From NCBI GenBank assembly GCA_963709295.1, contig CAVPVW010000008.1:248001-312000 (forward strand): a DNA stretch of 64,000 bases, written 5' to 3'. A program made the translations under genes and the position numbers. Under the pieces are notes generated by a model. The model saw only the letters and a program-made list of their open reading frames with translations. It ran no database searches and was not told where the DNA came from. Positions 8,781-18,041 of this stretch are shown piece after piece; position 1 is the first letter of the stretch; every line of letters starts with the position of its first letter. Source of the DNA: JBGPQJ01 sp963709295 (GTDB lineage: Bacteria > Chloroflexota > Anaerolineae > Anaerolineales > Villigracilaceae).

Positions 8781-9467
8781 TTACAGGTTTTTTAGCCTGT
8801 AACCCACCCCGGGCTCGGTCAAGATGATCTGAGGACGGCTGGCATCGGCTTCGATCTTCCCGCGTAAATTGCTGACGTTGACCCTGAGGATATGTGTCTC
8901 AAACTCATAGGCGGTCCCCCACACCGCGCGCAGCAATTGGCGATGAGTCATGACCTTCCCGGCATGTTGCACCAGCGTGCGCAGGATATCGTATTCGGTG
9001 GGAGTCAGGGTCACCGGTTCGCCATTCACGGTCACATGCCGCTGCGCCAGGTCCACGGTCAGACCGCCGGTCTGAAAGACAGGTTCATTATCCGGTTGTG
9101 TTGAGCGCCTCACGGCCACCCGGATGCGAGCCATCAATTCGCTGACACCGAAGGGCTTGGTCAGGTAATCGTCGGCACCTGCATCGAGCGCAGCCACCTT
9201 GTCATCCTCGCGCTCTCGGACGGACACCACGATGATGGGAATGGTCGTCCACTCACGCAGGCGGCGGGTGACCTCCACACCGTCCATGTCAGGGAGCCCA
9301 AGATCGAGAATAATCAAGTCGGGATGGTCGGCTGCAGCCGTCCGTAGAGCTTCCTCACCGTTCACCGCTTCAAAGACCTCATACTGGTTGCCCAGGGAGA
9401 CCTTGAGAAAACGCCGGATGGCACGCTCGTCATCCACAACCAAAATGCGCAGGGAGGATTCGCTCAT
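8781..9467 (-). CDS. kdpE: KdpE response regulator
   Basis: A 228-residue OmpR-family regulator with a receiver domain (ILVVDDERAIRRFL, phospho-Asp in IILDLGLPDMDG near residue 56, Lys in LTKPFG) and a winged-helix DNA-binding domain ending ILTEPGVGYRL. Its start overlaps the kdpD stop by 4 bases (ATGA), so translation is coupled. In the family, phosphorylated KdpE activates kdpFABC at low potassium or salt stress. The TCAAGAAA repeats at 17604-17767 are its likely sites here. Confidence 0.95.
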   Translation of the reverse strand: MSESSLRILVVDDERAIRRFLKVSLGNQYEVFEAVNGEEALRTAAADHPDLIILDLGLPDMDGVEVTRRLREWTTIPIIVVSVREREDDKVAALDAGADDYLTKPFGVSELMARIRVAVRRSTQPDNEPVFQTGGLTVDLAQRHVTVNGEPVTLTPTEYDILRTLVQHAGKVMTHRQLLRAVWGTAYEFETHILRVNVSNLRGKIEADASRPQIILTEPGVGYRLKNL

Positions 9468-12139
9468 GCAGACACCTCCAGCGGCAAAGCAAAAGTGATG
9501 ACCGTCCCGCCGCCTTCGCGCTCGCCGGCCCAGATCCGTCCGCCGTGCGCTTCGATGATTCCCTTGCTGATCGCCAAACCCAGTCCGGTACCGGTCACCT
9601 GCCCGGGGCTCTGGACGCGATAAAACTTGTCGAACACGCGGTTTAGATCCTCAGCGGGAATGCCGATGCCGCGGTCCAGAACCGTCACCTGCAATTCCCC
9701 ATAATGCAAACCGGCATGGATGTCGAGCGGTGAATTATCAGGAGAGTATTTGAGAGCATTATCCAGCAGATTAATTAATACATGGACAACGAGGACGAAA
9801 TCCAGGTTGACCAGCGGGGTGTCGGGAGACACCTCCACCCGGATTTCGCGCTCCAAAATACGGTCTTCCATTTGTCCGAGCGCTGCGCCAACCAAATCCT
9901 GCACTTCGCACGGTTCACGCTTGACCTGTAATGCGCCGGATTCGAGCCGGGTCATATCCAGCAGGTTGCCGACAAGCCGGTTAAGCCGGTCGGCTTCCTC
10001 CCGGGCGGTCTCCACCAGGCTTTGCCGCGCGGAAGGATCAAGCGTCTCATCGCTCTCGAGGGCGGTCAAAGCCCCGGTAATGGAGACCAGCGGCGTGCGC
10101 AGGTCATGTGAAATCGAGTTGAGCAGGGCATTCTGTAATTTTTCCGCAGCCTGCAACAATTTTATCTGGCGACCCTGCTCCGCCAATTGGACACGCTCGA
10201 TGGCCTGCGCGGACTGGCTGGTAAAGGCTTCGAGCAGGCGGCGCTGATCGGGGCTAAGGATGGAGTCCGAATCCTTTGGTTTAACGCCGAGAACCCCGAC
10301 AGTTCGCCGGGCGGTTTTCAGCGGCATGAAACGAAATTCAGCGCCGGGAAGGGTGTTGGTACCACGCCCGGCTGATTCTCCATTAATGAACGCCCACTGT
10401 GCCACAGCAAACTCGGTCTCTCCCGACGGGACATCCGTTGTAAGAGAATCAGGGGCGAGTTTTCCTCCTTCCGCCAGGTAAACGACGACTGCGCGTCCGA
10501 AAGCCTCCTCAATGTGCGTCTGAATGGCGTTCAGGACAGCTTCCATCCCATCCGCAGCCGCCAGATCGCGGCTGAGCGAGTAGAGGGCAGCTGTGTCGGC
10601 TTCGCGGCGTTCTGCTGCGTCCGCCTGTTCACGGGCACGGACGGTGAGGTAGCTGATCACCCAGCCGACGATCAACAAACCGGCAAAAGTCAGCAGGTAT
10701 TCGGTATCCTCGACTGTAAAAGTGAAATGCGGTGGAATAAAAAAGAAGTCAAAAAAGAGCACTCCTAAAATAGAAGAGAGTATGGCCGGCCCCCGGCCCA
10801 GGTACACCGCTGAAATGACCACCATTAACAGGTAGACCATCACCAGATTGGTCGGTGAAAGCTCTCGTCCAAGCAATACTCCAAAAATTGTGGCGGCGGC
10901 CACCAGTAAAATGCTCCAGACATAGCGCAGGAAAGGCCGGTGCGGCTGCCAGGGAGCTTCTTCAGGGGTCAATTTTCCCGATTCGGCGCTGGAGATAACA
11001 TAAATATCGATATTGCCACTGCGCCGGATAAGTTGTTCAACGACGGATCCGCGCAACCATTCCTGCCAGACCGGGCGCAGGGGTTTACCAGCGATAATTT
11101 TGGTGACGTTATGCTTGTGGGCGTACTGAAGGAGCGCTCCGGCCACGCCCGGCGAAGCCTGACTCACCGGGAGGATTTTTGTGCGGGCACCGAGGTCCTC
11201 GGCAAGACGCAAGGTCCGGGCGATCTGGTCGCGACTGGTTTGTGAAAGGCGATCATGTTCCTGGGTCTCCACATAAACGGCGAACCACTCGGCGTTGAGT
11301 TCATCCGCCAGTCGGCGGGTGGAACGGACGAGGCGCTCACCCAGCATGTTCGGGCTGATGCAGACCAGTAATCGCTCGGTGGCGTGCCAGGGGCCGGGGA
11401 TGGCGCGCGTCTGCATGTAGGCGCGCATCTGGTCGTCCACGCGTTCAGCAGCGCGGCGCATGGTCATTTCACGCAAGGCAGTGAGATTCCCCTTGCGGAA
11501 GAACTCGTCAATTGCGCGCGCAGCCTGCTCTGGAATATAGACCTTGCCTTCACGCAGGCGGTTCAACAATTCATCGGGCGGCAGGTCCACCAATTCGATT
11601 TCGGTCGCCGAATCGATGACGCTGTCGGGAATCGTCTCGCGCACAAGCGTGCCGGTGATCTGGGCGACAACATCATTCAGGCTTTCAAGATGCTGAATAT
11701 TGAGGGTGGTGTAAACGTCAATGCCGGCGGTGAGCAGCTCCTCCACGTCCAGGTAGCGCTTGGGATGGCGCGAGCCGGGAGCATTGAAGTGTGCAAGTTC
11801 ATCCACCAGCACCAGCTGCGGATGGCGGGCAAGGACGGCGTCCACATCCATTTCGGTCAACTCAACGCCGCGATATTCAATTCTTTTTCGCGGGATGATC
11901 TCCAGCCCGACGACCATTTCCTCGGTCTCGACGCGCTTGTGGGTTTCGATATAACCGATAACCACATCCACGCCTTCTTCACGCCGTTGGTGAGCGGCTT
12001 CCAGCATGGCATAGGTTTTGCCGACTCCAGCGGCATAGCCGAGGAATATCTTGAGTTGCCCGCGGTGGCGAGCGTTTTCATCCGCCTGTACTTGGGCGAG
12101 GAGCTGATCAGGGTCGGGGCGGGAATTTGTTGTGGTCAT
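9464..12139 (-). CDS. kdpD: KdpD potassium sensor kinase
   Basis: An 891-residue sensor of full family length. It contains the KdpD N-terminal domain with Walker A GYAAGVGKT (near 32-40), a Usp-like domain (about 250-370), the four-helix DUF4118 membrane region (about 400-500, with FFDFFFIPPHFTF), a GAF domain, HisKA with SISHDLRTPLVSITG, and a HATPase with GTGLGLAIS. It autophosphorylates and signals to KdpE, which overlaps it by 4 bases. It follows kdpC after 22 bases, so sensor and pump genes form one minus-strand unit. Confidence 0.96.
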   Translation of the reverse strand: MTTTNSRPDPDQLLAQVQADENARHRGQLKIFLGYAAGVGKTYAMLEAAHQRREEGVDVVIGYIETHKRVETEEMVVGLEIIPRKRIEYRGVELTEMDVDAVLARHPQLVLVDELAHFNAPGSRHPKRYLDVEELLTAGIDVYTTLNIQHLESLNDVVAQITGTLVRETIPDSVIDSATEIELVDLPPDELLNRLREGKVYIPEQAARAIDEFFRKGNLTALREMTMRRAAERVDDQMRAYMQTRAIPGPWHATERLLVCISPNMLGERLVRSTRRLADELNAEWFAVYVETQEHDRLSQTSRDQIARTLRLAEDLGARTKILPVSQASPGVAGALLQYAHKHNVTKIIAGKPLRPVWQEWLRGSVVEQLIRRSGNIDIYVISSAESGKLTPEEAPWQPHRPFLRYVWSILLVAAATIFGVLLGRELSPTNLVMVYLLMVVISAVYLGRGPAILSSILGVLFFDFFFIPPHFTFTVEDTEYLLTFAGLLIVGWVISYLTVRAREQADAAERREADTAALYSLSRDLAAADGMEAVLNAIQTHIEEAFGRAVVVYLAEGGKLAPDSLTTDVPSGETEFAVAQWAFINGESAGRGTNTLPGAEFRFMPLKTARRTVGVLGVKPKDSDSILSPDQRRLLEAFTSQSAQAIERVQLAEQGRQIKLLQAAEKLQNALLNSISHDLRTPLVSITGALTALESDETLDPSARQSLVETAREEADRLNRLVGNLLDMTRLESGALQVKREPCEVQDLVGAALGQMEDRILEREIRVEVSPDTPLVNLDFVLVVHVLINLLDNALKYSPDNSPLDIHAGLHYGELQVTVLDRGIGIPAEDLNRVFDKFYRVQSPGQVTGTGLGLAISKGIIEAHGGRIWAGEREGGGTVITFALPLEVSA

Positions 12140-12161
12140 GGTTTTAGCTATAAGGAAAACT

Positions 12162-12758
12162 TTAACTCGATTTTATCCCATCCAACGCCAGATTTAACCG
12201 GAGAACATTGACGCGCGGCTCTCCGAGGAGGCCAAACTGGCGTCCTTCCGTATACTGGTCCACCAAGGTGCGTACTGCGTCTTGACTCATTCCTCGTTCT
12301 TTGGCCACGCGAAAAACTTGATAAAGTGCGGCGGCGACGCTGATGTGAGGATCGAGACCGCTGCCCGAAGCAGTAACCAGATCAACAGGGACTGGAGCGG
12401 TGTTGGCCGGATCAGCGGCTTTGAGCGCATCCACCCGAGCCTGAACTGCATCCAGAAGAGCCGGGTTCAGAGGTCCGTAGTTTGAGCCGGAAGAGCCGGT
12501 CAAATTTACAGCATTGAATGCGTTGTAAGGAAAAGTACCGGTCGCCGAGAGACGCCCCCAGAAATATTCAGGGTCGTCAAAGGGTTGGCCGATTAATTTT
12601 GATCCGATGGCTTTTTCATTATCAATGATCAAGCTGCCATTGGCTTGTAAAGGAAACACCGCCTGTGCAAAACCGGTTACAACCAACGGGTAGACCAGAC
12701 CAACCAGTATTGAAAAGAAGAGCAGCGTGACCAGTGCTGGACGGATTTGTGATTTCAT
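12162..12758 (-). CDS. kdpC: Potassium-transporting ATPase subunit C
   Basis: A 198-residue KdpC. One N-terminal transmembrane helix (about 7-30, PALVTLLFFSILVGLVYPLV) is followed by the family motif FDDPEYFWGRLSAT. Near the C-terminus come SGSGLDPHISVAAALYQ and LGEPRVNVLRLNLAL. It is the stabilising subunit of the KdpFABC high-affinity K+ pump. It is separated from kdpB by the DUF4118/GAF gene, which is not the standard order. Confidence 0.96.
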   Translation of the reverse strand: MKSQIRPALVTLLFFSILVGLVYPLVVTGFAQAVFPLQANGSLIIDNEKAIGSKLIGQPFDDPEYFWGRLSATGTFPYNAFNAVNLTGSSGSNYGPLNPALLDAVQARVDALKAADPANTAPVPVDLVTASGSGLDPHISVAAALYQVFRVAKERGMSQDAVRTLVDQYTEGRQFGLLGEPRVNVLRLNLALDGIKSS

Positions 12759-12775
12759 TTCTTCTCTCGCTATGA

Positions 12776-13477
12776 CTAACCAGAAGGCTGCGTACGTTCA
12801 AAGGCGTTGGCAATCTGCATCGCAAAATTTTTGAGCAGACGGCTGTCTCCCGCCGGCAATGGGATATCCTCGCTGCCCCAAATCTGGATTTCACCAACCA
12901 GACCCCAGGAATTCAAGAGCGGCAATTGCCTGTCCGGTTTGCCGGTCTTCTCTACATGATTGGGTTCACCGACAACGGTATCCGGTGCATCTTTTTGGGG
13001 GCGGTAGATGACCTTGACCAGGTTCGCCAGAAAGACCTTTTGGATGTATTTTGCGGCGACATGCGCCACAGCATCCTGAGTGTGCAGGCCTGTCAGCGCG
13101 GTGCTGAGATCGTACATCATAACGGTCTCGCGGGCTGTGGACAGGCTGGCTTGAATGCGTCCCACGACTACGATGGCGACTGTTAGAAAAATGGCCAGAA
13201 CCAGCCAACCTTCCAGCCGTGCCACTGCAAAGGTATAGAACGGTGGGATAAAAAAGTAATCGAACATCAATGCCGCCACCAGAGCGGCAGTGATACCGGC
13301 CTGTTGTCCCCAACGGTTCGCACTCCAGGCAATCGGGACTAGATACAGCAAGGCAATCACCGCCTCGCCGAGCGTATCCCGCCCAATCAACAACATGATC
13401 GCGGTGGTCGCGAGAATGACCAGGACTGCCAGCAGGGATTGGGAAATTTGCCTGGGTGAAAATTGAAGTTTTTTCAT
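12776..13477 (-). CDS. DUF4118/GAF protein inserted between kdpB and kdpC
   Basis: A 233-residue protein. An N-terminal DUF4118 four-helix membrane region (about 15-110, with LMFDYFFIPPFYTF matching the KdpD version) is followed by a short GAF-like cytoplasmic domain (about 125-225). It has no HisKA or ATPase part, so it cannot signal as a kinase. It looks like a detached copy of the KdpD sensor middle and may modulate KdpD or the pump; that is inference. The frame starts at 13486, but the ATG at 13477 lies nine bases after GGAAGG, so I prefer it. It lies 17 bases before kdpC. Confidence 0.8.
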   Translation of the reverse strand: MKKLQFSPRQISQSLLAVLVILATTAIMLLIGRDTLGEAVIALLYLVPIAWSANRWGQQAGITAALVAALMFDYFFIPPFYTFAVARLEGWLVLAIFLTVAIVVVGRIQASLSTARETVMMYDLSTALTGLHTQDAVAHVAAKYIQKVFLANLVKVIYRPQKDAPDTVVGEPNHVEKTGKPDRQLPLLNSWGLVGEIQIWGSEDIPLPAGDSRLLKNFAMQIANAFERTQPSG

Positions 13478-13496
13478 TGATAACATCCTTCCATTG

Positions 13497-15608
13497 TTAG
13501 ACCAGATTCAATGTAGCCAAAAGCATATCGATCAACTTGATGCCGACAAAAGGGGCTACCAGTCCGCCCAGCCCGTAAATCAACAGGTTATTGCGCAGTA
13601 ATTTATCCGCAGGGACAGGGCGGTAAGGTACGCCGCGCAGAGCCAGCGGGATGAGCGCGATAATGATCAACGCGTTGAAAATCACTGCTGAAAGAATGGC
13701 GCTCTGCGGCGTTGCCAGCTGCATAAAGTTCAGCGTCAGCAATGCCGGGTAGGTGGATGCAAACGCGGCCGGGATGATGGCAAAATATTTCGCGACGTCA
13801 TTGGCGATACTGAAAGTAGTCAGCGCGCCACGCGTCATCAGCAGTTGCTTTCCGATTTCCACGACCTCGATCAACTTGGTGGGGTTGCTGTCCAGGTCGA
13901 TCATGTTGGCCGCTTCGCGCGCGGGTTGTGTGCCGGTATTCATCGCCACCGCCACATCCGCCTGGGCCAGCGCCGGGGCATCGTTGGTTCCATCGCCGGT
14001 CATCGCCACCAATCGTCCACCTGCCTGATATTCCCGGATGAGTTTTAACTTGGCTTCTGGTGTTGCCTGCGCTAGAAAATCGTCCACACCGGCTTCGGCC
14101 GCAATTGCTCCCGCGGTCAACGGGTTATCGCCGGTAATCATCACCGTCTTTATTCCGATCGCGCGCAATTGGGCAAAACGCTCCTTGATGCCTCCCTTGA
14201 CGATATCTTTGAGGTGCACCACGCCAATCGCCTGCGCGTTACGCGTCACCACCAGAGGTGTACCGCCGGTACGGGCAATCGAATCAACAATCGACCGTAA
14301 GTCGGTGGGCAGCGGGTTGCCGCTATCGTTGACGAGTTTCATCATCGTGTCCGGCGCGCCTTTGCGAATGCTCGTGCCGTTCACGTCCACACCGCTCATG
14401 CGTGTTTGCGCGGTAAAAGGGATGAAATGCGCGCCTTGCTGGGTTTGCAGTTGACTTCTATCCAGCAATAAAGGCCCGGTACCGACCTTCCGCCCGCGCA
14501 GTCCGAACTTTTCCTTGGCTAGAACGACAATTGAACGACCTTCGGGAGTCTCATCGGCCAAACTTGCCAGCTGTGCTGCTTCTGCCAGTTCCGCAGCCCC
14601 CACCTTGCTGACCGGAATCAAATCTACTGCCTGGCGGTTACCAAGCGTGATGGTACCAGTCTTATCGAGCAGCAGCACATCCACATCCCCCGCGGCTTCA
14701 ACGGCTCGTCCGGACATGGCAATGACGTTATGCTGAATGAGCCTGTCCATGCCTGCGATGCCGATGGCCGAGAGCAGCCCGCCGATGGTGGTGGGGATCA
14801 GGCAGACAAGCAGGGCCACGACCACGGTAATGGTAATGGGAATCCCCATCCCGGAAGCTGTCACGCTATAAAGAGAATAGGGCAACAAGGTGGTACACAC
14901 CACCAGGAAAATGATCGTGAAACCTGCCAGCAGAATGTTCAGGGCAATTTCATTAGGTGTTTTTTGGCGTTTGGCACCCTCCACCAAGCCGATCATGCGG
15001 TCGAGAAAACCCTCACCCGGATCCGTGCTGACGCGGACGATCAACCAGTCCGAGAGCACCCGCGTGCCGCCGGTAACAGCACTTCGGTCGCCTCCGGATT
15101 CGCGGATGACTGGCGCTGATTCTCCTGTGACAGCGCTCTCGTCCACCGAGGCGATGCCTTCAACAATTTCACCGTCCGCTGGAATAATGTCGTTGACATC
15201 GACAATGAAATAATCGCCCTTATGCAAGTCGATGGAGCCAACCAGATCAAAGTTGGCATCACGCTGAGGATGATGCAGTTTCTTAGCCTGGGTTAGCTTG
15301 CGAGTTTTGCGCAAAGCCTCGGCTTGAGCCTTGCCTCGTCCTTCAGCGACGGCTTCTGCGAAATTGGCAAACAGCACGGTGAACCATAACCAGATTGCCA
15401 CCACGCCGATAAAACCTGCGGGCGCTTCGCCCTGCCCAAGAAGAGCCTGTATCCACAGCAGGGTGGTCAACACGCTGCCGACTTCGACCACGAACATGAC
15501 CGGGTTGCGCAGCATACGGCGCGGGTCAAGTTTCAGGAAAGACTCCCAGATGGCGCGCTGATAAATCTCACGCCGGTAGGAGGGTTGTTTTTTGAGTCCA
15601 GTATTCAT
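13497..15608 (-). CDS. kdpB: Potassium-transporting ATPase subunit B (P-type ATPase)
   Basis: A 703-residue P-type ATPase of family length. Visible are the actuator motif DESAVTGESAPV, the phosphorylation loop LLLDKTGTITLGN (phospho-Asp near 317), the nucleotide-domain region, and the hinge MTGDGTNDAPALAQAD. Seven membrane helices are expected. It is the catalytic subunit that drives K+ uptake through KdpA. The gap from kdpA is 4 bases and the frame is intact. Confidence 0.97.
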   Translation of the reverse strand: MNTGLKKQPSYRREIYQRAIWESFLKLDPRRMLRNPVMFVVEVGSVLTTLLWIQALLGQGEAPAGFIGVVAIWLWFTVLFANFAEAVAEGRGKAQAEALRKTRKLTQAKKLHHPQRDANFDLVGSIDLHKGDYFIVDVNDIIPADGEIVEGIASVDESAVTGESAPVIRESGGDRSAVTGGTRVLSDWLIVRVSTDPGEGFLDRMIGLVEGAKRQKTPNEIALNILLAGFTIIFLVVCTTLLPYSLYSVTASGMGIPITITVVVALLVCLIPTTIGGLLSAIGIAGMDRLIQHNVIAMSGRAVEAAGDVDVLLLDKTGTITLGNRQAVDLIPVSKVGAAELAEAAQLASLADETPEGRSIVVLAKEKFGLRGRKVGTGPLLLDRSQLQTQQGAHFIPFTAQTRMSGVDVNGTSIRKGAPDTMMKLVNDSGNPLPTDLRSIVDSIARTGGTPLVVTRNAQAIGVVHLKDIVKGGIKERFAQLRAIGIKTVMITGDNPLTAGAIAAEAGVDDFLAQATPEAKLKLIREYQAGGRLVAMTGDGTNDAPALAQADVAVAMNTGTQPAREAANMIDLDSNPTKLIEVVEIGKQLLMTRGALTTFSIANDVAKYFAIIPAAFASTYPALLTLNFMQLATPQSAILSAVIFNALIIIALIPLALRGVPYRPVPADKLLRNNLLIYGLGGLVAPFVGIKLIDMLLATLNLV

Positions 15609-15612
15609 AAGA

Positions 15613-17358
15613 TTAATTTCCCAACATCAGGTGTTCGACAATTGGTCCCAGCGACAGTGCCGGGATGAAACTCAGTGCACCGACAACCATGATGACACCG
15701 ATCAACCAGACTCCAAATAAAGGAGTATGGGTGGGAAGTGTACCCACGCCTGCCGGAACTTTCTTCTTTCGGACAAGCGACCCTGCAATCGCCAGAGTCG
15801 GGATCGCCAGCCAGTAACGAGCAAAAAGCATGCAAATTCCCAATGCAGTGTTGTAGAAGGGTGTGTTCGCGCCCAGCCCGGCAAAGGCACTTCCGTTGTT
15901 ATTGGCTGCGGACGAAAAAGCGTATAACACCTCACTGAAACCGTGCGGACCGCCGGTGTTCCAGATGGTGGCAAGGCCTGAAGGGGTAACGACAGCAATG
16001 GCCGTGCCGACATTCACAAGCAGAATTGGGATCAGGAGCATGATAGAGGCCATCTTCATCTCATAGGCCTCTATTTTTTTACCCAGGTATTCAGGCGTAC
16101 GCCCCACCATTAATCCAGCAATAAACACGGCGACAATGACGAAGGCTAACATGCCATACAGCCCCGAGCCGACGCCGCCAAAGATGATCTCCCCCAGTTG
16201 CATCATGAACAGAGGCACCAGACCGCCGAGAGGCATGAATAAGTCATGCATTGAATTGACCGATCCGTTGGAAGCTGAGGTGGTGGCAGTGGCCCAAAGG
16301 GCAGAGTTGGCGATGCCGAAGCGCACCTCCTTTCCCTCCATGTTCCCACCGGGATTCATAGCGCTTTGTGTTTGATCGACACCCATCGCAGCAAAAGCCG
16401 GGTTACCACCCTGTTCCGCCCAGACTGCCAGCCCGAGAAATGCCACAAAGATGATTGTCATCACCGCCAGGATCGCCCAGCCCTGGCGCGTATCGCCCAC
16501 CATTTTGCCGTAGGTGTAGGCGAGAGAAGCGGGGATGAGCAAAATGGCGAGCATTTCAAGAAAGTTGGATAGAGGCGTAGGGTTTTCGAAAGGATGAGCC
16601 GAGTTCGCATTGAAATATCCGCCCCCGTTGGTCCCCAGTTGCTTGATCGCGATCTGTGAAGCCGCCGGGCCGACCGCCAGCACCTGTTGAGTGACCTCAT
16701 TCCCATTTGCGTCAACTGTCGGCTGTAATAATGTCACAGTCTGGTAAGGGCTGAAGGTCTGCACTACCCCCTGAGAGACCAGCGCAAAGGCCAGCAGTAG
16801 CGATAGCGGCAACAGAATGTAAAGTATGGAACGGGTCAGATCGACCCAGAAGTTGCCGACCCCTTTGGCGTTGTGTCTTACGATACCGCGAAGGAGCGCC
16901 ACCAGGACGGCCATGCCTGTGGCAGCCGAGAGGAAGTTCTGAACGGTCATAGCCAGCATCTGGCTCGCGTAGCTCATGGTCGCTTCGCCGCCATAGCCCT
17001 GCCAGTTGGTATTGGTGGTGAAACTGACCGCCGTGTTCCATGATGAATCAGGCGTGACCGCTCCCAACCCCTGCGGATTGAGTGGTAATACTCCCTGGAA
17101 ACGCTGTAAGGCATACACGGCGAGCAGGCCTACCGCGTTGAACAGCAGCATGGCAATGGCATAGACTTTCCAATCCATCTCCTCTTCGGCTTTAACGCCC
17201 GCAAGGCGATAGAGAAACCGTTCGGCAGGCTTCAGGATCGGGTCAAGGAATGTGTGCTCGCCCTGGTATACCCTTGCCATAAACAAACCAAGCGGCTTTG
17301 CCAGTAATAGCAGAACCACTATATAAAATCCGAGTTGAATCCAACTGTAGATGTTCAT
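15613..17358 (-). CDS. kdpA: Potassium-transporting ATPase subunit A
   Basis: A 581-residue channel-like subunit with ten or so membrane helices. The selectivity-filter loops typical of KdpA are visible (TNTNWQGYGGE, GTNGGGYFNANSAHPFENP, and SSAANNNGSAFAG near the end). It forms the K+ entry path of the Kdp pump. Although the frame is open to 17442, the family start MNIYSWIQ at 17358 overlaps the kdpF stop in an ATGA junction, which fixes it. Confidence 0.96.
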   Translation of the reverse strand: MNIYSWIQLGFYIVVLLLLAKPLGLFMARVYQGEHTFLDPILKPAERFLYRLAGVKAEEEMDWKVYAIAMLLFNAVGLLAVYALQRFQGVLPLNPQGLGAVTPDSSWNTAVSFTTNTNWQGYGGEATMSYASQMLAMTVQNFLSAATGMAVLVALLRGIVRHNAKGVGNFWVDLTRSILYILLPLSLLLAFALVSQGVVQTFSPYQTVTLLQPTVDANGNEVTQQVLAVGPAASQIAIKQLGTNGGGYFNANSAHPFENPTPLSNFLEMLAILLIPASLAYTYGKMVGDTRQGWAILAVMTIIFVAFLGLAVWAEQGGNPAFAAMGVDQTQSAMNPGGNMEGKEVRFGIANSALWATATTSASNGSVNSMHDLFMPLGGLVPLFMMQLGEIIFGGVGSGLYGMLAFVIVAVFIAGLMVGRTPEYLGKKIEAYEMKMASIMLLIPILLVNVGTAIAVVTPSGLATIWNTGGPHGFSEVLYAFSSAANNNGSAFAGLGANTPFYNTALGICMLFARYWLAIPTLAIAGSLVRKKKVPAGVGTLPTHTPLFGVWLIGVIMVVGALSFIPALSLGPIVEHLMLGN

Positions 17359-17447
17359 CCGAACCACTCCGGCTTGAGAAGTGCCAGCACCAAATAAACA
17401 AACAGGGCCAAGGTAATCAGCCCGGTGATGAGATAGAGCCAATTCAC
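17355..17447 (-). CDS. kdpF: KdpF small subunit
   Basis: A 30-residue single-helix protein starting with GTG. The sequence NWLYLITGLITLALFVYLV and the ending LLKPEWFG are the KdpF signature. It stabilises the Kdp complex in the membrane. GGAGG precedes the GTG. Its start overlaps the upstream 32-residue gene (GTGA) and its stop overlaps kdpA (ATGA), so three genes are translationally coupled. Confidence 0.93.
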   Translation of the reverse strand: MNWLYLITGLITLALFVYLVLALLKPEWFG

Positions 17448-17542
17448 GCCTTATCCTCCATCAATCGCTCGCAGATCATAATGAATCCCCAACTCAGCAC
17501 CAGAAAGATAAGAGTTAACGCGATATAGAGAAGATCAGCCAT
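17444..17542 (-). CDS. 32-residue membrane protein leading the kdp operon
   Basis: A 32-residue protein with one transmembrane helix (about 4-22, LLYIALTLIFLVLSWGFIMI), then CERLM and a charged tail. An ATG preceded by CGGAGG starts it and its stop overlaps the kdpF start by 4 bases. Short ORFs of this type with a WGF..CERL pattern precede kdpF in other genomes as far as I recall, without known role. The tight coupling suggests an extra small subunit or assembly factor of the Kdp pump. Confidence 0.75.
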   Translation of the reverse strand: MADLLYIALTLIFLVLSWGFIMICERLMEDKA

Positions 17543-17603
17543 CTTGTGCCTCCGAAGAATAAAAGGACTTACACAGTATATGCTTTTCAAATTCACGAAA
17601 GGG

Positions 17604-17767
17604 TCAAGGGAGGGGAGGAGAGCGTCAAGAAAGTATCAATTTGACCGCTGCTATCTCCTGGTTTTCATCTGGGGGCAGGCTTATTAATTTCTTGACACTT
17701 TCTTGACCACCAAACCCTATTCTGAAGTCTTAGAATAAGCAGGAATTCATGATAGACCGTCAAGAAA
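17604..17767. promoter_or_regulatory. Repeated TCAAGAAA boxes, probable KdpE operator
   Basis: The divergent region between kdp and the plus-strand genes holds several copies of one 8-mer. TTTCTTGA occurs at 17688-17695 and 17699-17706, which is TCAAGAAA read on the minus strand, 11 bp apart. TCAAGAAA at 17625 is followed 11 bp later by a degenerate copy TCAATTTG at 17636. Single copies lie at 17760-17767 and, with mismatches, at 17604. The 11-bp phasing fits an OmpR-family dimer, most likely KdpE, acting on both directions. Confidence 0.65.
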
Positions 17768-17771
17768 AGAC

Positions 17772-17972
17772 ATGATTCGCAATCCGTTTGATAAACCCGG
17801 TGGAAAAATGAAACGTTTCTTGAAATGGATTTGCGCCGGGCTGCCACTTGGCGGAATTATCTGGGCGTCTTTTCTGCCCTTACAGTCGTGGATGCAGCAG
17901 GTACTTATTCTTCTGATGATCATTTGGTTTTATGCTTTTTTCCTGCTGGATTGTTTATTTATGGGAGGGTGA
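17772..17972 (+). CDS. Small two-helix membrane protein divergent from kdp
   Basis: A protein of up to 66 residues with two hydrophobic helices (about 19-36 and 41-62) and a basic N-terminus. I recognise no family. The start could also be the ATG at 17808 (MKRFLKW), which has GGTGG upstream and gives 54 residues; neither ribosome site is strong. It begins within a few bases of the last TCAAGAAA box, so it may share the KdpE-dependent control of the pump. Confidence 0.5.
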   Translation: MIRNPFDKPGGKMKRFLKWICAGLPLGGIIWASFLPLQSWMQQVLILLMIIWFYAFFLLDCLFMGG

Positions 17973-18041
17973 TGCCCTGAACCCTGCCATCTTCCCAAAC
18001 GGGCATGAACTCCTCAATGGGATTAAGGGTGAATGTGAAGA

